Source: CF-39 sp036518215
Lineage (GTDB): Bacteria; Chloroflexota; Limnocylindria; P2-11E
Assembly (NCBI GenBank): GCA_036518215.1
Contig: DATDNP010000106.1
Location: forward strand, 1-23,141
DNA: 23,141 nt
Direction of reading: 5' to 3'
Positions within the stretch are counted from its first letter, which is position 1, and each line of letters begins with the position of its first letter. Shown one piece after another: positions 7,766 through 14,750 of the stretch. The translations under genes and the position numbers were made by a program. The notes under the pieces are model-generated. The model was not told the origin of the DNA. It did not search any database and was given only the letters and a program-made list of their open reading frames with translations.

Positions 7766-10213
7766 ATCGCGCGCAACAAAACGACGCGGGACCACGCGCT
7801 GAGGCGGGGATCGTATCGCCAGAGGCGCCGCCTGAAGGGCGGCGGCCTCCGCTCTCGGTTCGCGGTGCTGCCCACCATCCTCGCGGCGCTCCTGATCGCC
7901 GTCATCGGCATGGCGACGGTGGGTGCGGTGGCGGTGTTCGCCTTCTTCGGTTCGGACCTGCCGTCCCCTGAGGACCTCGCGAAGGACCCGCTCGCGCAGT
8001 CGACGAAGGTCTACGACCGCACCGGGACGCAGCTCCTGTACCAGTTCGAGGTCGAGCGGCGCGAGCTGATCACGTTCGATCAGGTCCCGCAGCAGATGAT
8101 CGATGCGACGGTCGCGGCGGAGGACAAGACGTTCTGGACGAACCCGGGCGTCGACGTCTTCGGGATCCTCCGCGCCGTCCGTGACGACCTCCTCCACCGC
8201 CAGGTCGTGAGTGGCGCGTCGACGATCACGCAGCAGCTCGTGAAGCAGCGCATCGTCGGCGACGAGGTAACGATCACGCGCAAGATCAAGGAGGCGATCC
8301 TCGCCGTCCAGGTGACGCGCACGTACTCGAAGCAGCAGATCATGGAGCTCTACCTCAACCAGATCTACTACGGGAACCAGGCGTACGGGATCAAGGCCGC
8401 GGCCGAGACGTACTTCGGGAAGTCGGACCTCTCGACGCTCACGCTCGCGGAGTCCGCGCTGCTCGCCGGTCTCCCGCAGCAGCCCTCGGCGCTCGACCCG
8501 TCGGACCCCGACAACGTCGCCGCGGCGCTCGAGCGTCGCGCGTACGTCCTCAGCGAGATGGTCGACATGGGCGCGATCACGCAGGCCCAGGCGGATGCCG
8601 CGAACGCCGAGCCCGTGAAGGTCGCAGGGCCGCAGATCACGCAGATCAATGCGCCGCACTTCGTCTTCCAGGTGCGTGACCAGCTGAAGCAGATCCTGGG
8701 CGGCGACGAATCGGCCGTGACGCGCGGCGGCTTCAAGGTCATCACGACGCTCGACATGACGAACCAGAAGCTCGCCGAGGACACCGTGAAGAGCCACGTC
8801 GAGGACCTGCACGACAAGAACGTGTGGAACGCAGCGCTCGTCTCGATCGACCCGCGGAACGGCGAGGTCGTCGCGTACGTCGGGTCCGTCGACTACTACC
8901 AGCGCGACGATGCGCGCGTGCAGGGGCAGTTCGACGTCGCCGGCATCGGGACGCGGCAGCCCGGCTCGTCGTTCAAGATGTTCAACTACCTGACCGCCCT
9001 GAAGAAGGGCGCGACGCCGGCGACCGTCGTCGTCGACGCGCGCACCGACTTCACCGGCAGGGCCGATCCGAACAACATGAGCCCCGCGACCTGCGGCTAC
9101 TGCCCCGAGAACGCCGACCTGCAGTACCACGGTCCGGTCACCATGCGGCAGGCGCTCCGCGAATCGCGCAACGTCCCGGCGGTGAAGTTCCTCGCTCAGT
9201 ACAGCGGAATCGAGGACACCATCCAGACCGCGCACGACATGGGCATCACCGCGGCGATCGACCCGAGCCAGGTCGGCCTGTCGCTCACGCTCGGCTCGGT
9301 CCCCGTCAAGCTCGTCGACATGACGAGCGCCTACGGCGTCCTCGCGAACCTGGGCGTGCGCGTCGCGCCGACATACATCCTCAAGGTCGAGGACGCGCGC
9401 GGGAAGACGGTCTGGGAGCACAAGGACTACGAGCAGAAGCAGGTCGTCGACAAGTCCGTCGCCTGGCTCATGACCGACATCCTCAAGGACATGACGAACC
9501 CCGCGAAGGACTTCATCTTCGGCTCGTGGACGAACATCGGCCGCGTCGCGGCGCTCAAGACCGGTACGACGGACAACCTGAAGGACGTGTACTCGGTCGG
9601 GTACGTGCCGCAGCTCGTCACGGGCATCTGGATGGGCAACAACAACGGCGACCTGATGTCGTCGCGCGACTTCTCGAGCGCGATGGGTCCGGGCGTGCTG
9701 TGGCGCGACTACATGAAGGAAGCGCTGAAGGACACGCCCGAGCAGGACTGGGCACGTCCGTCGAACATCGTCACCGTGAACGTCGCCGTCGCGCCCGGCG
9801 CGTACGGCGGATACGGCTCGGGCCTCCTGCCGTCGGCGCTCTCGCCCTTCACCATGCCCGAGAACTTCATCAAGGGCACGCAGCCCGCGCGCGCGGACGA
9901 CTGGTACGTGCCGGGCTGTCCACAGCCCGACGGCACGCAGAAGGTCGCGATGCAGCTGAAGGAACAGGCGCCGGCGATGTGGCAGCGCTACACGGACAGG
10001 TGGGTCGCGGGCGCGAACGCGGGCCTGTACAGCTACGGGCGCTACTCCTGGAACGTGATGGGGTCGCAGCCGTGTCCGAGCCCATCGCCGACCCCGTCGC
10101 CGAGCGGTTCGCCCTCGCCGCGTCCGTCCGGATCCGGCCAGCCGACGCTCCCGCCGGGCGTCACGCCGCGGCCGACTCCCACGCAGAACCCGGGACAGAG
10201 CAAGAAGCCCTAG
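7766..10213 (+). CDS. Class A penicillin-binding protein (transglycosylase/transpeptidase)
   Basis: A bifunctional peptidoglycan synthase, 815 residues from the ATC at 7766; the first GTG, at 7865, gives 782. Numbering here is from 7766. Residues 2-31 are strongly basic, followed by a membrane segment at about 36-61 and an outward-facing remainder. The GT51 domain has EDKTF with catalytic Glu119 (the usual His of motif 1 is Asn), GASTITQQLVK at 150-160 and RKIKEA with Glu176. The transpeptidase domain has Ser401-x-x-Lys404 in PGSSFKMF, Ser467-Arg-Asn469 and Lys598-Thr-Gly600 in KTGTTD. The last 45 or so residues are a Pro/Ser/Thr tail. The GTG start would leave a membrane helix with no positive flank and no Shine-Dalgarno, so I prefer the upstream start, which is non-canonical or an ATG miscalled in assembly. 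Confidence 0.93.
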   Translation: MARNKTTRDHALRRGSYRQRRRLKGGGLRSRFAVLPTILAALLIAVIGMATVGAVAVFAFFGSDLPSPEDLAKDPLAQSTKVYDRTGTQLLYQFEVERRELITFDQVPQQMIDATVAAEDKTFWTNPGVDVFGILRAVRDDLLHRQVVSGASTITQQLVKQRIVGDEVTITRKIKEAILAVQVTRTYSKQQIMELYLNQIYYGNQAYGIKAAAETYFGKSDLSTLTLAESALLAGLPQQPSALDPSDPDNVAAALERRAYVLSEMVDMGAITQAQADAANAEPVKVAGPQITQINAPHFVFQVRDQLKQILGGDESAVTRGGFKVITTLDMTNQKLAEDTVKSHVEDLHDKNVWNAALVSIDPRNGEVVAYVGSVDYYQRDDARVQGQFDVAGIGTRQPGSSFKMFNYLTALKKGATPATVVVDARTDFTGRADPNNMSPATCGYCPENADLQYHGPVTMRQALRESRNVPAVKFLAQYSGIEDTIQTAHDMGITAAIDPSQVGLSLTLGSVPVKLVDMTSAYGVLANLGVRVAPTYILKVEDARGKTVWEHKDYEQKQVVDKSVAWLMTDILKDMTNPAKDFIFGSWTNIGRVAALKTGTTDNLKDVYSVGYVPQLVTGIWMGNNNGDLMSSRDFSSAMGPGVLWRDYMKEALKDTPEQDWARPSNIVTVNVAVAPGAYGGYGSGLLPSALSPFTMPENFIKGTQPARADDWYVPGCPQPDGTQKVAMQLKEQAPAMWQRYTDRWVAGANAGLYSYGRYSWNVMGSQPCPSPSPTPSPSGSPSPRPSGSGQPTLPPGVTPRPTPTQNPGQSKKP

Positions 10214-10223
10214 CGCCTGCCGC

Positions 10224-10229
10224 TAGATT
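10224..10229 (+). promoter_or_regulatory. -10-like element TAGATT for the Nudix gene (leaderless)
   Basis: TAGATT is followed by 6 nt (GCGCTC) and the ATG at 10236, with no Shine-Dalgarno between. It lies in the 22-nt gap after the penicillin-binding protein stop. The Nudix gene may therefore be transcribed separately, although read-through from upstream is also possible because no terminator is seen. Confidence 0.55.
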
Positions 10230-10235
10230 GCGCTC

Positions 10236-10697
10236 ATGAGCGCACCTGCGCGACGGCAGACCGCGATCGTCGCGTGCGTCGACGGTCAGGGTCGCGTGCT
10301 CCTCGTCCGCCAGCTCGCCGGTCCCTATGCGGGCGCGTGGCTGCTTCCCGGCGGCGGCGTGGATCCCGGCGAGACGACGGAGGACGCGCTGCGTCGCGAG
10401 ATGCGCGAGGAGACCGGGTGCGAGATCGAGGACGTCCGCCATATCGCCACGTACGAGGTCGACGAGAGCACGCAGGACTTCCGCGCGATCGTGCACCTCT
10501 TCGTCGCCCGCGCGGTCGGCGATCCGCGACCGGAGCCCGGGAGCGCGATCCGCTGGGCGTTCCCGCGCGAGCCCGGGTTCCATCCCGCGCTCCGCCGCGA
10601 GCTCGCGGACGCGGGCCTCCGCAGCGAGGCCGAGGACGTCCTCGCGCAGGCGCTCGGCATGACGAACGTGACGATGCGGCGGGTGGCGGCGAGCTAG
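10236..10697 (+). CDS. Nudix hydrolase
   Basis: A 153-residue protein with a complete Nudix box at residues 40-62: Gly40, Glu46, then Arg54-Glu55-x-x-Glu58-Glu59-x-Gly61 (REMREETGC). It would hydrolyse a nucleoside diphosphate linked to some other group, using Mg2+ bound by the box glutamates. The N-terminal strands TAIVACVDGQGRVLLVRQL and AWLLPGGGVDPGE are typical of the fold. The substrate cannot be assigned. The ATG start is supported by the upstream -10-like element; there is no Shine-Dalgarno. The TAG stop is shared with the convergent reductase gene through CTAG at 10694-10697. Confidence 0.93.
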   Translation: MSAPARRQTAIVACVDGQGRVLLVRQLAGPYAGAWLLPGGGVDPGETTEDALRREMREETGCEIEDVRHIATYEVDESTQDFRAIVHLFVARAVGDPRPEPGSAIRWAFPREPGFHPALRRELADAGLRSEAEDVLAQALGMTNVTMRRVAAS

Positions 10698-11254
10698 ACG
10701 CGCGGCGCGTACGTCAGGAGCACGTTCCCCGACGCGAACGTCCGCGCGCTCAGAAGACGCAGCGGCAGATCCGCCTTCAGCCCGGCGAAGACGGGCTTCC
10801 CCTCCGGCAGGGCGATCGGATTCACGAGGATCCGGAGCTCGTCGATGACGCGGCGCTCTGCGAGGCTCGTCGCGAGGTCGCCGCTCCCCATCACGATGAT
10901 GTCGCGGCCGGACGCCGCCTTCAGGCGCGCGACCTCCTCCGCCGCGTCGCCGCGCACGAGCCGTGTGTTCTGCCACGTCGCGTCGCCGAGAGAGCGCGAG
11001 AACACCAGTTTCGCCATCGAGTTCATCCGGCGCGCGACATCCGGATCGCTCGTGATCGCGTCCTCGGTGGGCCAGTACGCCGCCATGCCTTCGTACGTCC
11101 TGCGTCCGAACACCATGAGGTCGGCCGCGTCGAGCTGCGCGAGCGCGAAATCGTTGAACTCCGGATCGCCCGCGTGGTGCCAATCGATCACCCACGGAGC
11201 GCGCTCGTAGAAGCCGTTCACAGTCGTGAGCATGAAGAAGATGACTTTGCGCAT
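10694..11254 (-). CDS. Dihydrofolate reductase/RibD C-terminal-family reductase
   Basis: A 186-residue NADPH-dependent reductase-like protein of the YyaP/YwjB group. Features are the N-terminal strand RKVIFFMLTTVNGF, LMVFGRRTYEGMAAYWP (about 46-62) and the nucleotide-binding strand DIIVMGSGDLATSL, followed by DELRILVNPIALPEGKPVF. This group is related in fold to dihydrofolate reductase and to the reductase half of RibD, but members are mostly uncharacterised, so a true folate reaction should not be assumed. The frame extends upstream to 11311, but the ATG at 11254 has a Shine-Dalgarno (GGGAGG, about 4 nt spacing) and starts at the conserved first strand. TAGCCT, overlapping the upstream lipoprotein stop, could be its -10. 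Confidence 0.9.
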   Translation of the reverse strand: MRKVIFFMLTTVNGFYERAPWVIDWHHAGDPEFNDFALAQLDAADLMVFGRRTYEGMAAYWPTEDAITSDPDVARRMNSMAKLVFSRSLGDATWQNTRLVRGDAAEEVARLKAASGRDIIVMGSGDLATSLAERRVIDELRILVNPIALPEGKPVFAGLKADLPLRLLSARTFASGNVLLTYAPRV

Positions 11255-11270
11255 ACCGCCTCCCACGGGG

Positions 11271-11276
11271 AGGCTA
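11271..11276 (-). promoter_or_regulatory. Possible -10 element TAGCCT for the reductase gene
   Basis: TAGCCT begins with the TAG stop codon of the upstream lipoprotein gene (11274-11276). A start 7 nt downstream would give a leader of about 10 nt that contains the GGGAGG ribosome-binding site before the ATG at 11254. No clear -35 is seen. This is weaker than the leaderless cases because spacing is not fixed by a start codon. Confidence 0.4.
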
Positions 11277-11822
11277 CCTGTACACGAGATCGAGCTGCGC
11301 GGTGTGGCCACTCCACGCGAGCGCGACGTGCCAGCAGCCGGGCGTCGGGACGTCTATCGAGCTCGGGTAGATGTTCCCGGGGCCGGAGTTGTCTGGGAAG
11401 GTAAGGTGCACCGCGGGTTGCGGCGCGTCGGCCGGGTGCGCGTCGACCGTGAGCGGCCCGGTCCGGCCGCCCGACACGACCCACAAGATCTTGTTGGATC
11501 GGTCCGTCGGTCGGCCCGCGCGCAGCGGGTACCCGAAGACGAACCCCGCGAGGACCGGCGGATCGGCGTACACCACCGGGAGCCCGTGCGGTGCGTTGTC
11601 GCCGGCCGCGCGCTCGAGCTCGATCGGGATGCTCCCCTTCCATACCTGCGTCGTTCCGCAGCCGCCCTCGACGATCGTCGCGTCGCTCGATGGCGCGAAC
11701 GCCGCGAGCGTTGCGGGGATGCCGGCGGACGCTGTGGATGCCGGGCGTGATGGCGTTGCGCTAGGCACGACGGTGACGGGAGCGCACGCGGCGCACAGGG
11801 CGATGAGGAGTGTCGCGCGCAC
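11274..11822 (-). CDS. Small uncharacterised lipoprotein
   Basis: A 182-residue exported protein of unknown function. From the GTG at 11822 the N-terminus is MRATLLIALCAACAPV, a short lipoprotein-like signal; Cys13 is the likely lipidated residue (preceded by Ala-Ala), although Cys at -3 is unusual. A Thr/Pro/Ser/Ala linker follows to about residue 45. The mature domain has Cys55 (GGCGTT) and Cys163 (PGCWHV), which could form a disulfide, plus IYPSSIDVPTPGCWHVALAW near the end, which suggests a beta-rich fold. The frame continues upstream to 11885 and would overlap mutS2, but an AGGA sequence 6 nt before the GTG supports the shorter start. It lies 37 nt after mutS2 on the same strand. I do not recognise the family. 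Confidence 0.75.
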   Translation of the reverse strand: MRATLLIALCAACAPVTVVPSATPSRPASTASAGIPATLAAFAPSSDATIVEGGCGTTQVWKGSIPIELERAAGDNAPHGLPVVYADPPVLAGFVFGYPLRAGRPTDRSNKILWVVSGGRTGPLTVDAHPADAPQPAVHLTFPDNSGPGNIYPSSIDVPTPGCWHVALAWSGHTAQLDLVYR

Positions 11823-11859
11823 GAACCTTCCTACAACGTCGCGCGCGCGATGGTTCCGC

Positions 11860-14187
11860 TCAGAGCCGCACGATCGTCGCGCCATCGCCGCCCTCGGACT
11901 GACCGGCGGGTGTCTGCTCGCGCACGAGCGGATGCGCGCTCAGCATCTCGCGAACGGCGGTGCGAAGCGCGCCGGTGCCCTTGCCGTGGATGATCCGCAG
12001 ACGGTCGATGCCCGCGACCGCCGCGTCGTTGAGGTACCGATCGAGGACCGCGAGCGCCTCCTCGGCGCGCGCGCCACGGAGGTCGAGCTGGAGCGGCACG
12101 CTCGGCACGCTCCCGCTCACCGTGGCGCGAGCGGATCGCACGGGCGTCTCGGGAGCGGCCGCCTCGCGCAGGCTCGACATGGGGACGCGCAGGCGAAGCG
12201 CGCCCGCGGCGACATCGGCCATGCCCTTGTCGTCGACCGAAAGGAGCGTCCCCGGCTCGCTCACGCCGTCCACGAGCACCGGCGCGCCGACGGCGATCGG
12301 GACCGTCGCGCGCGCCGCCGGCGGCTCGGGCGACGCGACGTCGCGTGCCCGCTCGGCGCGCGCGAGCTCTTCGCGTGCCTCGTCGATGAGGTTGCGCTTC
12401 GCCGCCTTGTCACGCGCCTGCTCGGCCTGACGCAGCGCGCGCCGAGCCTGCAGGAGCAGCTCGTCCGCCTCCGCTCGTGCGCGGCGCATCGCGCGCTCGG
12501 CATCCTCGCGCACCTTGTCCGCGGTGCGCTCGGCCTCGGCGGTCGTCCGACGAGCGTCCTCCGCGGCGATGCGCGCTTCATCGAGCGCGCCGGCGAGCTC
12601 GGTGCGCTGGCGCTCGGCCTCGCGCAGCGTCTTCTCGAGCGAGCGATGCAGCTCGGAGAGGTGCGACTCCGCTCGGTCGAGCACGGTCGCGTCGAGGCCG
12701 AGACGGGACGCGATCGCGAACGCGTTCGATGCGCCGGGCAGGCCGACGTGGAGACGGTACGTCGGCTGCAGCGTCTGCGGGTCGAACTCGACGCTCGCGT
12801 TCGAGACACCCGGTGTCGAGAGTGCGAACGCCTTCAGCTCCGGGTAATGCGTCGTCGCGGCGACGAGCACGCCGCGCGCGAGGAGCGTCTCCAGGACCGC
12901 CATCGCGAGGGCGGCACCCTCGTCGGGGTCGGTCCCGGCGCCGAGCTCGTCGAGGAGCGCGAGGTCCCCTTTCTCGGCCTCGGCGAGCGTCGCGACGACG
13001 TTCCGCAGATGCGAGCTGAAGGTCGAGAGCGATTGCGCGATCGACTGCTCGTCGCCGATGTCGGCGAAGACGCGCTTCACGACGGGGACGCGGCTGCCCT
13101 TGTTCGCGGGGACGTGGAGACCGCACGCGGCCATGAGCACGAGGAGGCCGACCGTCTTGAGCGTCACCGTCTTGCCGCCGGTGTTCGGCCCGGTCACGAC
13201 GAGCGCGCGGAAGTCGGTCCCGAGGCGCACGTCGATCGGCACGACCTCGGTCCCCTGCGCGACGAGGAGCGGATGGCGTGCGGCGATGAGGTCGAGCTTC
13301 CCCTCCCCGTCGAGGACCGGCCGCTCGCACTCGAGCGCGTCCGCGAGCTGCGCCTTCGCGAGCGCGAGGTCGAGCCGCGCGAGGGCGCTGACGACGGCGT
13401 CGAGCTCGTCGGCGTCGCGCTCGACGCGCCGCGAGAGCTCGTCGAGGATGCGCTGCACCTCGGCCTTCTCCGCGAGCTCGGCCTCGCGCAGCGCGTTGTT
13501 GGCCTCGAGGATCTCGAGCGGCTCGATGAAGACGGTCGCGCCGCTCGCGGATTGGTCGTGGATGATCCCCTTCACCGCACCGCGCATCTCGCTCTTCACC
13601 GGCACGACGTAGCGCCCGTTGCGCTGCGTGACGATCGGCTCCTGCAGCGCGCGCCCGAGCTCGGCGGACCGCAGCAGCCCGTCGAGGCGCTGCTGCAGAC
13701 GCGATTGCGCCGCGCGGAGATCCATGCGGAGCGTGCCGAGACGCGGGCTCGCGCGGTCGAGCACCTCCGCCGTCCCCGAGATGGCGTTCTCGACGGCCTC
13801 GGCGAGCGGTCGTGGCGGACGCGCGAAGTGCGCGAGCGCGGCGAGCGCGGGGTATGGATGGACGTCCTCGAAGAGCTTCTGCGCCGCGCGGATCGTGTCC
13901 GCGATCGAGAGGAGCTGCTCCGGGTCGAGGGACCCGCCGAGGCGCGCGCGCCGCAGCGCGTCGCGGATGTCGCGCGCCCCACCGATGCCCGCGGACGGCT
14001 GCGCCCGGAGGAGCGCCCGGGCGGCGCTCGTCTCGTCCTGCATCCGCTCGGCGTCGCGCACCGCGCTCACCGGCGCGATCGCCTCGGCGAGCTCGCGCCC
14101 GGGGATGAAGGATGAGCGTTCGGCGAGGAGCGCGCGGACCGCCGGGAGCTCCAGCGTTGCGAGCGATCGCTCGGTGATCCCGCTCAT
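11860..14187 (-). CDS. mutS2: Endonuclease MutS2
   Basis: A 775-residue MutS-family ATPase with a C-terminal Smr nuclease domain. Family roles include suppression of recombination and rescue of collided ribosomes. Residues 1-300 contain the core/lever helices. Walker A is GPNTGGKT at 333-340 and Walker B is DLALLDE at 408-414, followed by GAGTDPDEGAALA. Residues about 500-640 form a charged coiled coil rich in Glu, Arg and Ala. The Smr domain is at about 690-775 with LDLRG and the HGKGTG motif (IIHGKGTGALRTAVREML). MutS mismatch-recognition and connector domains are absent, as expected for MutS2. The frame reaches 14229, but the ATG at 14187 overlaps the TGA of the glycosylase gene in an ATGA, so translation is probably coupled. 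Confidence 0.96.
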   Translation of the reverse strand: MSGITERSLATLELPAVRALLAERSSFIPGRELAEAIAPVSAVRDAERMQDETSAARALLRAQPSAGIGGARDIRDALRRARLGGSLDPEQLLSIADTIRAAQKLFEDVHPYPALAALAHFARPPRPLAEAVENAISGTAEVLDRASPRLGTLRMDLRAAQSRLQQRLDGLLRSAELGRALQEPIVTQRNGRYVVPVKSEMRGAVKGIIHDQSASGATVFIEPLEILEANNALREAELAEKAEVQRILDELSRRVERDADELDAVVSALARLDLALAKAQLADALECERPVLDGEGKLDLIAARHPLLVAQGTEVVPIDVRLGTDFRALVVTGPNTGGKTVTLKTVGLLVLMAACGLHVPANKGSRVPVVKRVFADIGDEQSIAQSLSTFSSHLRNVVATLAEAEKGDLALLDELGAGTDPDEGAALAMAVLETLLARGVLVAATTHYPELKAFALSTPGVSNASVEFDPQTLQPTYRLHVGLPGASNAFAIASRLGLDATVLDRAESHLSELHRSLEKTLREAERQRTELAGALDEARIAAEDARRTTAEAERTADKVREDAERAMRRARAEADELLLQARRALRQAEQARDKAAKRNLIDEAREELARAERARDVASPEPPAARATVPIAVGAPVLVDGVSEPGTLLSVDDKGMADVAAGALRLRVPMSSLREAAAPETPVRSARATVSGSVPSVPLQLDLRGARAEEALAVLDRYLNDAAVAGIDRLRIIHGKGTGALRTAVREMLSAHPLVREQTPAGQSEGGDGATIVRL

Positions 14188-14750
14188 GCTCGGGATACGC
14201 CCTTCGAGCCGCGAACGTAGAAGCGCCACTGTCGCTCGGAGGTCGTGCTCGCGCCGAGGCCGATCCGCGTCGCGCGCACGACGTCGCGCTCCGCGACGGG
14301 CGCGCCGGCGCGAAGGTGGAGCGTCGACGTGACGAGATCGCGCCCGGTGTCGGCGGTCGTGAGGCCGAAGGCGCGCCCGATGAGCCCGGGGCCCGCGAGG
14401 CGAGCGTCCGATTCGAAGCCGCCGAGCGGCTCCGCGCCGCGCAGGAGCACCGCCCCCGCGACGGCGGGGATATGGGCGACGACGTTCATGCAGTGGTGAG
14501 CGCCGTAGATGAAGTACACGTAGGCGACTCCGGGCCTCCCGAACATGACGGCGGTGCGGCGTGTCGGCCCGCGGTAGGCGTGCGACGCGGGGTCGCGCCC
14601 ACCCAGATAGGCCTCGACTTCCACGAGACGCGCTGCGCGGCGACCGCCGGCACCATCGTAGACGAGCACTCTACCGAGCAGGTCGCGCGCGACCTCGAGC
14701 GTCGGACGCGCGTAGAAGGCACGCGGAAGGCGCCGGCCGAGGACCGTCAG
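14184..14750 (-). CDS. 3-methyladenine DNA glycosylase (AAG/MPG family)
   Basis: A 188-residue base-excision repair enzyme that would remove alkylated purines. Near the N-terminus is LPRAFYARPTLEVARDLLG, then RLVEVEAYLGGRDPASHAY, which holds the catalytic-region glutamate of VEVEAY (about residue 46), then the conserved FGRPGVAYVYFIYGAHHCMNVV and LLRGAEPL, with GPGLIGRAFG later. The frame is open far upstream through the permease gene, but no ATG, GTG or TTG lies near the conserved N-terminus. The first GTG downstream (14669) would delete FYARPTLEVARDLLG. The CTG at 14750 overlaps the permease TGA as CTGA, exactly like other coupled starts here, and gives a normal family length. The glycosylase in turn overlaps mutS2. 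Confidence 0.9.
   Translation of the reverse strand: MTVLGRRLPRAFYARPTLEVARDLLGRVLVYDGAGGRRAARLVEVEAYLGGRDPASHAYRGPTRRTAVMFGRPGVAYVYFIYGAHHCMNVVAHIPAVAGAVLLRGAEPLGGFESDARLAGPGLIGRAFGLTTADTGRDLVTSTLHLRAGAPVAERDVVRATRIGLGASTTSERQWRFYVRGSKGVSRA

Noticed and set aside
7822..7848. Imperfect GC-rich inverted repeat near the penicillin-binding protein start
   Set aside because: It is explained by codons for the basic RRR-LKGGG stretch if translation starts at 7766, has a bulge, and has no T-run.
10075..10210. Possible tandem repeat at the end of the penicillin-binding protein
   Set aside because: It is Pro/Ser/Thr low-complexity coding sequence without a fixed repeat unit, common at the C-terminus of class A enzymes.
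11371..14115. A 914-codon open frame on the + strand antisense to mutS2
   Set aside because: It is an antisense shadow of a high-GC gene. The translation is Arg/Ala/Glu-rich with no domain signature, and the minus strand encodes a complete MutS2.
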